64,000 bases of DNA from Proteiniborus sp. DW1. GTDB taxonomy: Bacteria; Bacillota; Clostridia; Tissierellales; Proteiniboraceae. Shown piece after piece: positions 27,039 through 35,804 of the stretch. The stretch covers positions 1 through 64,000 of the forward strand of contig NZ_FMDO01000034.1 in assembly GCF_900095305.1 (NCBI RefSeq). The letters run 5' to 3'. Position 1 is the stretch's first letter; the number at the start of each line of letters is the position of its first letter. The notes below the pieces were generated by a model that was not told where the DNA came from, did no database searches, and was given only the letters and a program-made list of their open reading frames with translations. The translations under genes were made by a program, and so were the position numbers.

Positions 27039-27070
27039 AAAAAACCTAGTGTAAAGCACTAGGTTTTTTT
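27039..27070 (+). terminator. Intrinsic terminator upstream of spoIIIA
   Basis: CCTAGTG/CACTAGG stem with a 5-base loop, flanked by A and T runs, giving a strong and roughly symmetrical terminator. It isolates the sporulation operon from the constitutive efp unit. Confidence 0.92.
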
Positions 27071-27079
27071 ATTTTTTAG

Positions 27080-27106
27080 CATATTATAAAAAGCTCGTCA
27101 TAATTA
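27080..27106 (+). promoter_or_regulatory. Candidate sigma-E promoter of the spoIIIA operon
   Basis: ATATT at 27081-27085 and CATAATTA at 27099-27106 lie about where sigma-E -35 (ATA) and -10 (CATAnnnT) elements are expected, some 30 bases before the spoIIIAA start. The spacing is a base short and the last -10 base is off consensus; the call relies partly on spoIIIA being a mother-cell operon in B. subtilis. Confidence 0.35.
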
Positions 27107-27134
27107 TATATAAAAGGAGGGACATGTTATATTT

Positions 27135-28142
27135 ATGGAAGTAAATAATAATTTTATCAAATCAATACAACCTGACAAAATCAATGCCTACAAAGAAGTG
27201 CTAAATTTCATAGATCCAGAGTTGACAAGCACTCTTTCAAAGTTGCCTAAGAGTGTGGCTGAAAAGATAGAAGAAATAAGGCTTCGAAATGGAAAACCTC
27301 TTATGATAAGCCTTGGGAGCAAGGATTACTTTGTTACTCATAATGGTACTTTGGAAGCTGAGCCATATAACTGTATTACTATTGACAATAAACACATATC
27401 TAGGACCTTTCAACTTATTAGCAATTATTCAATATATTCCATTGAGGAAGAGCTGAGAAATGGATTTATTACAGTCAGAGGAGGGCATAGAGTTGGGATT
27501 ACTGGCAAGGTTGTTTATGGACCTAATGGGGTTGAGTCTATAAGGGATGTCTCCTCATTAAACTTAAGAATAGCTAAGGAAATAATTGGAGTTTCAAATG
27601 ATATTATGAGATATATAATTAGGAAACCAAACACCATATACAATACCCTTTTAGTATCTCCTCCCCAATGCGGCAAAACTACTTTGCTAAGAGATATTAT
27701 AAGAAATATCAGCAATGGAATTCCTAGCATAAACTTTAGAGGACTAAAGGTAGGAGTTGTGGATGAAAGATCAGAGCTAGGAGGAAGCTATAAAGGCTGT
27801 CCACAAAATGACGTAGGAGTTAGAACAGATATTATTGATAGCTGTCGAAAGCATGAAGGTATAATGCTTTTATTAAGGTCTATGTCACCTAATGTAATAG
27901 CTACCGATGAAATAGGTGATGAAAAAGATATTAAAGCTATACATGAAGCCATTAAGGCTGGGGTAAAAATAATTTCAACTGTACATGGTGATGGCATAAG
28001 CGATATTTTAAGCAAACCAAAACTTAAAGTCATTATATCAGAGAAAGTTTTTGAAAGAATAATTATAATTGACAATGAAAATGGAGTGGGAAGTTTACAA
28101 GACATTCTTGACGGAAATAGCTTTAAGTCAGTTTTAAGGTAA
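27135..28142 (+). CDS. spoIIIAA: Stage III sporulation protein AA (engulfment ATPase)
   Basis: The AAA-type ATPase of the SpoIIIA-SpoIIQ feeding channel linking mother cell and forespore. Walker A is LVSPPQCGKTTLLRDI and the region around VVDERSELGGSYKG resembles the secretion-ATPase Asp box. IATDEIG and ISTVHGDGI supply Walker B and the following sensor. Length 335 is typical. It begins an eight-gene operon whose order AA-AH is fully conserved here. Confidence 0.95.
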   Translation: MEVNNNFIKSIQPDKINAYKEVLNFIDPELTSTLSKLPKSVAEKIEEIRLRNGKPLMISLGSKDYFVTHNGTLEAEPYNCITIDNKHISRTFQLISNYSIYSIEEELRNGFITVRGGHRVGITGKVVYGPNGVESIRDVSSLNLRIAKEIIGVSNDIMRYIIRKPNTIYNTLLVSPPQCGKTTLLRDIIRNISNGIPSINFRGLKVGVVDERSELGGSYKGCPQNDVGVRTDIIDSCRKHEGIMLLLRSMSPNVIATDEIGDEKDIKAIHEAIKAGVKIISTVHGDGISDILSKPKLKVIISEKVFERIIIIDNENGVGSLQDILDGNSFKSVLR

Positions 28143-28163
28143 TATGGGAAAAGGGGAAACTAT

Positions 28164-28688
28164 ATGTTTATGATCAAAACATTAGCTTGTTTAATAATAA
28201 TCTTGTCATCCACAACTTTGGGGTTTTCTTACAGTAAACTTTATAATGAAAGATTAAGCAATCTTATAAATTTTCAACACTGTATTCAGATTTTGGAAAC
28301 TGAGATTATTTATGCTGCTAATCCCTTACCTGATGCATTAAAGGAAGTATACAATAAAGGGAACAAAAAAGTATCGTATATTTTTGATGAAATAAGAAAT
28401 TATCTGCTTAACAATAAGAACTCAAATGTATATGATGGTTTTTTACATATAGCTTCAGAACTGAACGAGGGCCTTTGTTTTAAAGAACAGGATATAGAAA
28501 TAATATTATCATTTGGTCGTAGTTTAGGAATATCTAATAGAACTGACCAAGAGAAATATTTTAAGGTTCTAGAAGTACAACTTAAAGCACAGCAAAGAGA
28601 AGCTGAGGAAGAAAAATTAAAAAATGGAAAGATGTACAAAAGTTTAGGCATTTTAATAGGTTTTGGTATAGTGCTAGCTCTATATTAG
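28164..28688 (+). CDS. spoIIIAB: Stage III sporulation protein AB
   Basis: A 174-residue protein with membrane helices at both ends (LACLIIILSSTTLGFSYSKL and SLGILIGFGIVLAL) and a soluble helical bundle between, the GspF-like layout of SpoIIIAB. Motifs NFQHCIQILETEIIYAANPLPDAL and FGRSLGISNRTDQEKYF are characteristic. It is expected to act as the platform for the SpoIIIA channel. The ribosome site is AAAGGGGAAA. Confidence 0.93.
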   Translation: MFMIKTLACLIIILSSTTLGFSYSKLYNERLSNLINFQHCIQILETEIIYAANPLPDALKEVYNKGNKKVSYIFDEIRNYLLNNKNSNVYDGFLHIASELNEGLCFKEQDIEIILSFGRSLGISNRTDQEKYFKVLEVQLKAQQREAEEEKLKNGKMYKSLGILIGFGIVLALY

Positions 28689-28701
28689 AAAGGAGATAGG
28701 T

Positions 28702-28899
28702 ATGAATATAGATTTGATATTTAAGATAGCAGGAATTGGAATAGTAGTAGGCATACTTCATACAGTTTTAGAAAAAGTAGGGAAAGAAGAGTATGCTCAT
28801 GCGGTTACATTAGCAGGAGTGGTGATAGTACTCACTATGGTATTGACTTTAATAAGCCAGCTTTTTGATAGTGTAAAAACTATTTTTCAATTGTACTAA
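28702..28899 (+). CDS. spoIIIAC: Stage III sporulation protein AC
   Basis: A 65-residue, two-helix membrane protein. It begins MNIDLIFKIAGIGIVVGILH and continues with a Lys/Glu turn (KVGKEEYAHAV) into a second helix, as expected for SpoIIIAC. AAAGGAG precedes the ATG. Its stop overlaps the first possible start of spoIIIAD by one base. Confidence 0.95.
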   Translation: MNIDLIFKIAGIGIVVGILHTVLEKVGKEEYAHAVTLAGVVIVLTMVLTLISQLFDSVKTIFQLY

Positions 28900-28913
28900 T
28901 GAGGGTGATATAT

Positions 28914-29300
28914 ATGGAAATCATTCAAATTGTTGGTATAGGGATTATTGCTACAATATTATCTGTTATTCTGAGACAACAAAAACCTGAATTTGCACTT
29001 CAAGTTAGTATAGTAACTGGACTAATAATCTTTATCTTCGTTATTGGTAAACTGAATTATGTGATAGAAGTATTAAATAATCTAGCTAAAAGAGTAGATA
29101 TGGATTTACTGTACTTTACCACAATTCTTAAAGTTATTGGGGTAGCTTATATAGCAGAATTTGGAGCACAAATTGCTAGAGATGCAGGAGAGGGGGCAAT
29201 TGCTGCAAAAGTAGAATTAGCTGGTAAAATCTTGATTATGGTTTTGGCAGTTCCTGTGCTTACTTCACTGTTAGATTTAATTATAAAAATAATACCATAA
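28914..29300 (+). CDS. spoIIIAD: Stage III sporulation protein AD
   Basis: A small membrane protein (128 residues) homologous in layout to SpoIIIAC plus a further helical region: IIQIVGIGIIATILSVILR, then LLYFTTILKVIGVAYIAEFGAQIARDAGE, a conserved SpoIIIAD block. The GAGGGTGAT site (28901-28909) fits the ATG at 28914 rather than the overlapping ATG at 28899. Confidence 0.93.
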   Translation: MEIIQIVGIGIIATILSVILRQQKPEFALQVSIVTGLIIFIFVIGKLNYVIEVLNNLAKRVDMDLLYFTTILKVIGVAYIAEFGAQIARDAGEGAIAAKVELAGKILIMVLAVPVLTSLLDLIIKIIP

Positions 29301-29312
29301 GGTGAGAACAAA

Positions 29313-30497
29313 ATGATAAAGAAGATATGTGTACTAGTTTTAATGACAGTTATGATATTGTTTTTTTCTTCTAATGTATTTGCTGGAGATGGAGATACTT
29401 TAAGTCTAGATCAACTAATAGAAAAACAAATGGAAAGTCTTAAAATAGATGAATTAGAGCAGTTAGTTAGAGAAATTAACAATACAACTAAAGATGCATT
29501 GCCAGAAATTAATTTTAAGGAATTCATAGTTTCCCTAATAAAAGGTGAAAAAATTCTTGACGGTGGGAAACTATTAAATGGGATTTTAAAAATAATATTT
29601 AGTGAAGTAATAGCAAATTCTTCTCTTTTAGCCAAGCTTTTGATACTAGGTATAATATGTTCAATATTTACTAATATACAGAGTGCATTTGAAAGTGATG
29701 CAGTTGGAGAGGTAGCATTCTATGTCTGCTATTTAATACTAATATCCTTATCAATAAAGAGTTTTGTTATAGCAATGAACATAACGTGGAAGGCAATAAA
29801 TGATATGGTAGCTTTGATGCAGGTTCTTTTACCTATTCTTTTGACTTTATTAGTTGCAGTGGGAGGAATAACAACTTCCTCGTTATTTAAGCCTGTAATT
29901 TTGGGTGTAGTAAGTATAGTAAGCACACTTATGAAAGATATAATCTTACCGCTAATTTTTTACTCTACAGTAGTAGGTATAATATGTAAAATATCTTCAA
30001 GGATAAAAATAACAAAAATTTCAAGTATCATTAGGCAGATTTCAATAGTTATCATAGGCGTTTCCCTTACTATTTTTATAGGGATTATCTCGATCCAGGG
30101 AACTATGACGGCCAAGGTAGATGGGGTGACGATAAGAACTGCTAAGTTTGCAGTAGATAAGTTTATTCCAATAGTGGGTAAGTTCCTTTCAGATGTTATG
30201 GAAACAGTCGTAGGCTGTTCTATGGTTTTGAAAAATGCTGTAGGCTCTATAGGTATGGTTTCTTTATTTTTTATTTGTATCATACCTATTATTAAAATTA
30301 TATCTTTAATTTTTATATATAAAGTTGCAGGTGCTTTAGTAGAGCCTATTACAAACAGTAAAATAGTAGATAGTTTCAATGAAATAAGCAAATCTTTAAT
30401 AATGCTTTTGGCGACTGTTACTTCTGTAGGTGTAATGTTCTTCATTGCAGTGACTATTATTATAGGTGCTGGAAATGCTACAGTAATGCTAAGGTAA
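29313..30497 (+). CDS. spoIIIAE: Stage III sporulation protein AE
   Basis: A 394-residue protein with a cleavable-looking N-terminal hydrophobic segment (ICVLVLMTVMILFFSSNVFA), an acidic helical linker (LEQLVREINNTTKDALPEINF), and many membrane segments. GIISIQGTMTAKVDGVTIRTAKFAVDKFIPIVGKFLSD is the most conserved region of the family; it overlaps a long reverse frame that I disregard. It is a core membrane subunit of the forespore feeding channel. Confidence 0.94.
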   Translation: MIKKICVLVLMTVMILFFSSNVFAGDGDTLSLDQLIEKQMESLKIDELEQLVREINNTTKDALPEINFKEFIVSLIKGEKILDGGKLLNGILKIIFSEVIANSSLLAKLLILGIICSIFTNIQSAFESDAVGEVAFYVCYLILISLSIKSFVIAMNITWKAINDMVALMQVLLPILLTLLVAVGGITTSSLFKPVILGVVSIVSTLMKDIILPLIFYSTVVGIICKISSRIKITKISSIIRQISIVIIGVSLTIFIGIISIQGTMTAKVDGVTIRTAKFAVDKFIPIVGKFLSDVMETVVGCSMVLKNAVGSIGMVSLFFICIIPIIKIISLIFIYKVAGALVEPITNSKIVDSFNEISKSLIMLLATVTSVGVMFFIAVTIIIGAGNATVMLR

Positions 30498-30507
30498 AGG
30501 TGATAAG

Positions 30508-31128
30508 ATGATTGAATTCGTGAAAAATTGGATCATAAATATTGTTGTAACTATTTTCTTTATTGCTTTTATAGAAATTTTATTACCTAATAGCAATATG
30601 AAAAAATACATTAATATGATACTTGGACTATTGATAATAATTGTTTTGATAAATCCAATCATAAAATTTATGAATAACGATATAAATATAGATAGAGAGG
30701 TGTTCTATAACCTTCAAAGCTATAATACTTTTAAAGTGGAAAGAGAGACAAAGTATATTGAAACTCAGAACCAGCAAATAATAGAAGTATATAAGGAAAA
30801 AATAGAAAGAGAAATATCAGAGTTTGTGAGAGATGATATAGATTATAGTGTATTAGATGTAAATGTATCTATAAATGAGGATATTGAAACTGAAGATTTT
30901 GGGAAAATTTTAGATATTAAAGTATACCTAGGAACAAAAAACAATAATAATCTAAATCAGAAGAGTATTAAAATAAATGAAATAGAAAGAATTACAATAA
31001 ATGCAAATAAATCTAATCTCTATAAGAATGACACTGTTAATCCACCTGGGTTTGAAGAGATAGTTGATTCTATTTCATCTTATTACAAGGTTCCTAAAGA
31101 AAAGATAATAGTAATACTAAACGCTTAA
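30508..31128 (+). CDS. spoIIIAF: Stage III sporulation protein AF
   Basis: Two N-terminal membrane helices (WIINIVVTIFFIAFIEILLP; YINMILGLLIIIVLINPIIKF) are followed by a soluble ring-building-type domain ending with SISSYYKVPKEKIIVIL, which matches SpoIIIAF topology. 206 residues. AAAGGTGATAAG precedes the ATG. Sequence conservation of the soluble part is weak, but the operon position is decisive. Confidence 0.92.
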   Translation: MIEFVKNWIINIVVTIFFIAFIEILLPNSNMKKYINMILGLLIIIVLINPIIKFMNNDINIDREVFYNLQSYNTFKVERETKYIETQNQQIIEVYKEKIEREISEFVRDDIDYSVLDVNVSINEDIETEDFGKILDIKVYLGTKNNNNLNQKSIKINEIERITINANKSNLYKNDTVNPPGFEEIVDSISSYYKVPKEKIIVILNA

Positions 31129-31150
31129 AGTACTTTAAGGGGGATAAGTT

Positions 31151-31741
31151 ATGCTTGAGAAATTAAAAGAATTTTTTGATCCAAAAAATCAGAAAAAAAA
31201 TGCATCAAATTTAATTATTTTGCTATTTGCTGGTGCTATTGTTTTACTTTTATCAAATTATTTTTTAGGTGAAAAGAATAATAATAGTAATCTACCCACA
31301 AATGGAATTGATTATGGTCAAACCGAAAAGTACATAACGGATTCTACAGAAGAAGACTATGTTAATAACATGGAGAGAAAACTCGAAGAAATCTTGAAGA
31401 AAATAAGGGGAGTAGGAGAGGTTCATGTAATGATAACCTTTGATGATACCTCTGAAAAGATACCAGTATTTAATACTAGTCAAACCATAGAAAAGACAGA
31501 TGAAAAAGATGCTCAAGGAGGAACTAGAGAGGTTACAAGAGAAGACCTTTCACAGCAAATAGTCGTTGGAAGCGGTGGAAGTTCATTAATGATAATGAAA
31601 GAGACAAAACCAAAAGTTAGAGGAGTAATTGTTGTTGCGGAAGGAGCTGAAAATATTGAAGTGAAAGAAAAGCTCTATTCAGCAGTTAAGACTGTACTAG
31701 GTATTTCAGGTAATAAGGTTGAGGTCTATTCTAGTAAATAG
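31151..31741 (+). CDS. spoIIIAG: Stage III sporulation protein AG
   Basis: A single membrane helix (LIILLFAGAIVLLLSNYFLG) is followed by an extracytoplasmic domain with the ring-forming motif LEEILKKIRGVGEVHVMITFD and a later KPKVRGVIVVAEGAENIEVKEKL. SpoIIIAG builds a large ring spanning the intermembrane space of the engulfed forespore. 196 residues; AAGGGGGATAAG ribosome site. Confidence 0.94.
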   Translation: MLEKLKEFFDPKNQKKNASNLIILLFAGAIVLLLSNYFLGEKNNNSNLPTNGIDYGQTEKYITDSTEEDYVNNMERKLEEILKKIRGVGEVHVMITFDDTSEKIPVFNTSQTIEKTDEKDAQGGTREVTREDLSQQIVVGSGGSSLMIMKETKPKVRGVIVVAEGAENIEVKEKLYSAVKTVLGISGNKVEVYSSK

Positions 31742-31752
31742 GGGGTAATTGT

Positions 31753-32418
31753 ATGTATATTAAGAAAAAAAATGCCTTAATTATTGCTCTTGTATGTTTA
31801 TTAGTGGTGGTAGGATATGTTAATCATGAGTTGACAAAACGCTCGCTTAGAGAGACATCAAGTGATTACCAACAACATGAGGAAAATCAACTTATGGAGA
31901 TAAGTAAAATTATAGATGACTATGATAATGATGAAATATCTAATGAAGATTCAGAAACTGAGGGAGATATAGAAATAGTTGATAGTAGAAGTGATGAAAT
32001 AAGCGATTTAAAGAAAGATACAGATGATAATATAGAAAGCGTAATTACCAAGGAAGAAAGCTTTAGCAGTAGCAATTATTTTATCGAACATAGGCTATCA
32101 CGTGATAAATTAAGAGCTTCATTAATCGATAGATTGAATGAAATTATTAATAATGATAACACTAATGAAGAAACCAGAGAAAAGGCGCAAGATGAAATAA
32201 TAGCTTTAGGACAAGTCGCAGAGTTAGAATTAAGCCTTGAAGGATTAATAAAAGCAAAAGGATTTGAAGATGCACTGGTATTTTTAGGCGATAACAGTGC
32301 AAGAATAGTTGTATCAACTAACGAATTAACTGAACAAGATGTGGTGAAAATATTAGAGATAGTAAAAAGTGAAACAGATATAGAAGCAGGAAATATAAAA
32401 ATCATGAAAAAGTTCTAG
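31753..32418 (+). CDS. spoIIIAH: Stage III sporulation protein AH
   Basis: An N-terminal helix (ALIIALVCLLVVVGYVNHEL), a long acidic linker rich in Asp/Glu/Ser, and a C-terminal YscJ-like ring-building domain (SLIDRLNEIINNDNT, EIIALGQVAELELSLEGLIKAKGFEDALVFL). SpoIIIAH interacts with forespore SpoIIQ; the partner gene is not in this window. The linker is longer and more acidic than in B. subtilis. Last gene of the operon. Confidence 0.93.
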   Translation: MYIKKKNALIIALVCLLVVVGYVNHELTKRSLRETSSDYQQHEENQLMEISKIIDDYDNDEISNEDSETEGDIEIVDSRSDEISDLKKDTDDNIESVITKEESFSSSNYFIEHRLSRDKLRASLIDRLNEIINNDNTNEETREKAQDEIIALGQVAELELSLEGLIKAKGFEDALVFLGDNSARIVVSTNELTEQDVVKILEIVKSETDIEAGNIKIMKKF

Positions 32419-32424
32419 TAATGT

Positions 32425-32453
32425 TTGTAAATGGCATCTCCTTTTGATATAAT
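32425..32453 (+). promoter_or_regulatory. Sigma-A promoter of the asp23-nusB gene cluster
   Basis: TTGTAA at 32425-32430, a 17-base spacer and TATAAT at 32448-32453 preceded by TGA (extended -10). This is a strong vegetative promoter immediately after the sporulation operon, so the downstream housekeeping genes do not depend on sporulation transcripts. Confidence 0.75.
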
Positions 32454-32492
32454 ATAAACGTAAGCTTTTAAGTAAAGCAGGAGGTGAAATAT

Positions 32493-32879
32493 ATGTCAAA
32501 TAACTTAGAAAATAATGATGAGATAGTAGATGATTATGGTCAAATTAAAATATCTGATGAAGTAGTTGGCATTATAGCAAGCCTAGCAGCAACTGAAATC
32601 AAAGGCGTGGCAGGTATGAGCGGTGGTATTACTGGTGGAATATCTGAAATGTTAGGAAGAAAAAACTTCTCAAAAGGAGTTAAAGTTGAAGTTAAAGAAA
32701 AAGAAGTTTCTATTAGTTTATACATAATAGTAGAATATGGTGCAAAAATACCAGAAGTAGCATGGGAAGTGCAAGAAAGTGTTAAAAACACTGTTGAAAC
32801 AATGACAGGTTTAAATGTAGTTGAGGTTAATATAAATATTCAAGGTGTGAATATTGAAAAAGAGCATAAGGAAGAATAA
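32493..32879 (+). CDS. Asp23/Gls24-family envelope protein
   Basis: A 128-residue Asp23 protein: GQIKISDEVVGIIASLAATEIKGVAGMSGG at the N-terminus, KGVKVEVKEKEVSISLYIIVEYGAKIPEVAWEVQESVKNTVE in the core, and VVEVNINIQGVN at the end. Family members coat the inner face of the membrane and respond to envelope stress; this YqhY-like version typically sits upstream of nusB. AGGAGGTG at 32479-32486 selects the ATG at 32493. Confidence 0.93.
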   Translation: MSNNLENNDEIVDDYGQIKISDEVVGIIASLAATEIKGVAGMSGGITGGISEMLGRKNFSKGVKVEVKEKEVSISLYIIVEYGAKIPEVAWEVQESVKNTVETMTGLNVVEVNINIQGVNIEKEHKEE

Positions 32880-32905
32880 CAAATATAGTTAATTTTAAAT
32901 ATGAG

Positions 32906-32925
32906 CCCTCTGAATTTTCAGAGGG
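32906..32925 (+). terminator. Hairpin between asp23 and nusB
   Basis: CCCTCTGAA/TTCAGAGGG forms a perfect stem with almost no loop, followed by TTAACTTAAC rather than a T tract. It may be a weak terminator or mRNA stability element inside the operon. Confidence 0.45.
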
Positions 32926-32957
32926 TTAACTTAACTTAAAGCTAAAGGAGGTTAGTT

Positions 32958-33371
32958 ATGGGAAGAAAGCTAGCTAGGGAATCAGCAATGAAGTTATTGT
33001 TTCAAATGCAGATAAACAATGATTTTTCTTCTGAGGCTGTAGATTTTTTTCTTAATAATAATGAGTTTTCTGATGATGAAAAGGAATATATCCAAAACAC
33101 AGTCAATAGTATAACTGAGAATATTGAGTTGATAGATGGCAAAATAGAGCAATATGCATTAGGATGGAAAATCAATAGATTACCAAGGGTAGACTTGGCT
33201 ATTCTTAGAATTGCAATTTATGAAATATTATTTAGAGATGATATTCCAGTTGAGGTGTCTATAAATGAAGCTATAGATATTAGTAAAAAATATAGTACTA
33301 GTGAATCTAGTAAATTCATAAACGGACTTCTAGGTTCTATTGCAAGAGATGGGAATGATGTAAATGACTAA
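32958..33371 (+). CDS. nusB: Transcription antitermination factor NusB
   Basis: A 137-residue all-helical RNA-binding protein required for rRNA antitermination. It starts GRKLARESAMKLLFQM and has the conserved block WKINRLPRVDLAILRIAIYEILFRDDIPVEVSINEAIDISKKYS and the C-terminal KFINGLLGSIAR. AAAGGAGG precedes the ATG. It overlaps the next gene by 8 bases. Confidence 0.96.
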   Translation: MGRKLARESAMKLLFQMQINNDFSSEAVDFFLNNNEFSDDEKEYIQNTVNSITENIELIDGKIEQYALGWKINRLPRVDLAILRIAIYEILFRDDIPVEVSINEAIDISKKYSTSESSKFINGLLGSIARDGNDVND

Positions 33372-34338
33372 CTACCATATGGGGATAGACACCAGTGCCT
33401 ACACTACATCTATTGCTATAGTCGATGAGACTCATAATGTAATATTTGATGATAGAAAGCTTCTACAAGTAAAGCAGGGAGATAGGGGATTAAGACAACA
33501 GGAAGCGGTCTTTCAGCATTTGAACAATATTCCAAGAATGATTGATACTTTGTCTCATAAAATAGATTTAACTAAAGTCAAAACTGTGTCAGCCAGTGTT
33601 AAACCTAGGAATTTAAAAGAGTCATATATGCCTGTTTTTAAAGTTGCTCAAGGACAGGCTTTTGTTGTATCTAGAATTCTTAATACTGAGTATAAAGAAT
33701 TTAGTCATCAGGATGGGCATATAGCAGCAGGTATATTAGGAAGCAATTTGAAGCACAAAAGGACTTTATTGGCTTTTCATATTTCAGGTGGCACCTCAGA
33801 GCTTCTTTTAGTAAAAGATAATAAAAAAAATTATGATATAGAGCTCATTGGAGGAACTAAGGATATTAGTGCAGGTCAGCTAATTGATAGAATTGGAGTA
33901 AGGTTAGGATTTACATTTCCTTCTGGAAAAGAGTTGGATATGCTTTCCCAAAAGGGAAATATCATAAGTAAAAATATACCTATCAACACACATGATACTT
34001 GGATTAATTTCTCCGGTGCAGAAACCTTTTTTTATAGATTAATTGATGGAAACATATGCCCTAAGGAAGATATATCAAACAGTGTATTCTATTGTATTGC
34101 CTGTGCATTAACAAATGTTGTTATAGAAGCTATTAAAGTGTATGATATAGATGATATCCTAATTATTGGTGGAGTAGCAGCTAATACTTTAATAAGAGAG
34201 ATTTTAAATGAGAGAATTCATGAATCTGGGATAGGAAAAGTATATTTTCCAACACCAGATTATTGTACTGATAATGCAATAGGTACTGCTTTTCTTGGAG
34301 CAACTAAAAGTGGAGAAAAATCTTTTGGGGGATTGTAA
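33364..34338 (+). CDS. Kae1/TsaD-like paralogue (ASKHA-fold, function unknown)
   Basis: A 324-residue relative of the tRNA threonylcarbamoyl transferase TsaD. It keeps the iron-binding HxxxH (SHQDGHIAAG), the glycine-rich HISGGTSELLLV loop and LIIGGVAANTLIRE, and ends with YCTDNAIGTAFLG. It diverges elsewhere, starting with MGIDTSAYTTSIAIV instead of the GIETSCDETA of TsaD. It sits between nusB and xseA as in other Clostridia, separate from tsaB/tsaE. It is probably a second, lineage-specific Kae1-like protein rather than the essential TsaD. Confidence 0.75.
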   Translation: MTNYHMGIDTSAYTTSIAIVDETHNVIFDDRKLLQVKQGDRGLRQQEAVFQHLNNIPRMIDTLSHKIDLTKVKTVSASVKPRNLKESYMPVFKVAQGQAFVVSRILNTEYKEFSHQDGHIAAGILGSNLKHKRTLLAFHISGGTSELLLVKDNKKNYDIELIGGTKDISAGQLIDRIGVRLGFTFPSGKELDMLSQKGNIISKNIPINTHDTWINFSGAETFFYRLIDGNICPKEDISNSVFYCIACALTNVVIEAIKVYDIDDILIIGGVAANTLIREILNERIHESGIGKVYFPTPDYCTDNAIGTAFLGATKSGEKSFGGL

Positions 34339-34339
34339 G

Positions 34340-35551
34340 ATGGAATTAAAGCCATTTAAAGTAAGTGAGATAACTCAGTATATTAAGAGAATACTAATGG
34401 GAGATCCTTTACTATATGATGTTGGTGTAGAAGGTGAGATTTCTAATTTTAAGCTTCATTATAATGGTAATATGTACTTTACTCTTAAGGATGATAAAAG
34501 TAAGATAAGATGTGTGTTATTCAATAATAATATAGATGATAGCATAAGCATACTTGAAGACGGAATGCATGTTATAGTAAATGGATATATTTCATTGTAT
34601 GAAAGAGATGGTTCGTATCAATTATATGTAAGAAATATTAAGAGAAAGGGCATAGGTGAGCTTTTTGAAGCCTTTGAAAAATTAAAAAGGAAATTAGAAG
34701 CTGAAGGCCTATTTGATACAAGAAATAAAAAAACTATAAATTTTATTCCAAAAAAAATTGGTGTAGCCACTTCATCAACTGGTGCTGCAATAAAAGACAT
34801 TATTTCAGTCGTGAAAAGAAGAATGCCATGTACAGAAATAATAATATATCCCATACTAGTTCAAGGAGAACAGGCACCTACTGATATATGTCGAGCTGTA
34901 AAATATTTTAATACAAGAGCTGATATAGATTTAATTATCATAGGTAGAGGCGGGGGTAGTATAGAAGAACTATGGGCTTTTAATGATGAAAGGGTGGCAA
35001 GAGCTATTTACGATTCAAGATTACCAATAATATCAGCAGTAGGACATGAAACTGATTTCACAATTGCAGATTTTGTAGCTGACTTAAGAGCACCTACTCC
35101 TTCTGCAGCTGGCGAGATTGCGGTTCCTCAAATTGATGATCTAAATTATAGATTAAGCTCTAATTTGATAGCATTAATTAATATTTTTAACCAATCCATA
35201 AGAATGAAAAAAAACAAGCTTGTACATACCTATGATAAGCTTTTATTAAATAGTCCTTCTAATGTACTAAACAATAATAGACAAAGACTTGATATATTAT
35301 TAAGAGATTTAATTAAAGCAATGAATCAAAGTAATAGTGAAAACAAAAATAAGTTAAATCTATTTGGAAACAAGTTAGATTCATTAAGTCCTCTTGCTGT
35401 TTTAAAAAGAGGTTATTCTATAGCAACAGATAAAAATCGGAAGGTTGTAAAGTCAATTGAACAAACTTATATTAATGATGTGTTAAATTTAACTCTTAGT
35501 GATGGAAGTTTAGAAGTAAGGGTTACTAAGAATCAACGTGAGGGAAGGTGA
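34340..35551 (+). CDS. xseA: Exodeoxyribonuclease VII large subunit
   Basis: The large subunit of the single-stranded DNA exonuclease. It has an N-terminal OB domain (VSEITQYIKRIL...VGVEGEISNFKLHYNGNMYFTLKD), then the catalytic domain with IGVATSSTGAAIKDII and IGRGGGSIEELWAFNDE, GHETDFTIADFVADLRAPTPSAAGE, and a C-terminal coiled coil ending in LAVLKRGYSIA. The ATG at 34340 begins right after the previous stop; the upstream frame start at 34295 lies inside the Kae1-like gene. 403 residues. Confidence 0.95.
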   Translation: MELKPFKVSEITQYIKRILMGDPLLYDVGVEGEISNFKLHYNGNMYFTLKDDKSKIRCVLFNNNIDDSISILEDGMHVIVNGYISLYERDGSYQLYVRNIKRKGIGELFEAFEKLKRKLEAEGLFDTRNKKTINFIPKKIGVATSSTGAAIKDIISVVKRRMPCTEIIIYPILVQGEQAPTDICRAVKYFNTRADIDLIIIGRGGGSIEELWAFNDERVARAIYDSRLPIISAVGHETDFTIADFVADLRAPTPSAAGEIAVPQIDDLNYRLSSNLIALINIFNQSIRMKKNKLVHTYDKLLLNSPSNVLNNNRQRLDILLRDLIKAMNQSNSENKNKLNLFGNKLDSLSPLAVLKRGYSIATDKNRKVVKSIEQTYINDVLNLTLSDGSLEVRVTKNQREGR

Positions 35552-35555
35552 TTTC

Positions 35556-35795
35556 ATGGCTAGAAAAAAACATAATTTATCTTTTGAAGAAGCTATGACT
35601 CAGTTAGAGAATATTTTATCTTTATTAGAGGATGGTGAACTAAGTTTAGATGATTCTCTAGCCCAGTTTAGTAAAGGAGTTGAATTGTATAAATATTGCT
35701 ATGATTTATTGAATAATGTAGAAGGAAAGGTTAAAATAATTCTAGATGATGGCAATAATGATATTAAGGAAGCTGAGTTTAACTCAAATACTTAG
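35556..35795 (+). CDS. xseB: Exodeoxyribonuclease VII small subunit
   Basis: A 79-residue helical protein, LSFEEAMTQLENILSLLEDGELSLDDSLAQFSKGVEL, the standard XseB motif. It binds along the XseA coiled coil. The ATG at 35556 follows GGAAGGTGAT; the earlier GTG at 35538 is inside xseA. The next gene starts 10 bases later. Confidence 0.95.
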   Translation: MARKKHNLSFEEAMTQLENILSLLEDGELSLDDSLAQFSKGVELYKYCYDLLNNVEGKVKIILDDGNNDIKEAEFNSNT

Positions 35796-35804
35796 GAGGA
35801 CTAT

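Noticed and set aside
29960-30445. 161-codon reverse frame inside spoIIIAE
   Set aside because: Shadow of a hydrophobic coding region; no ribosome site, and spoIIIAE is clearly the real gene.
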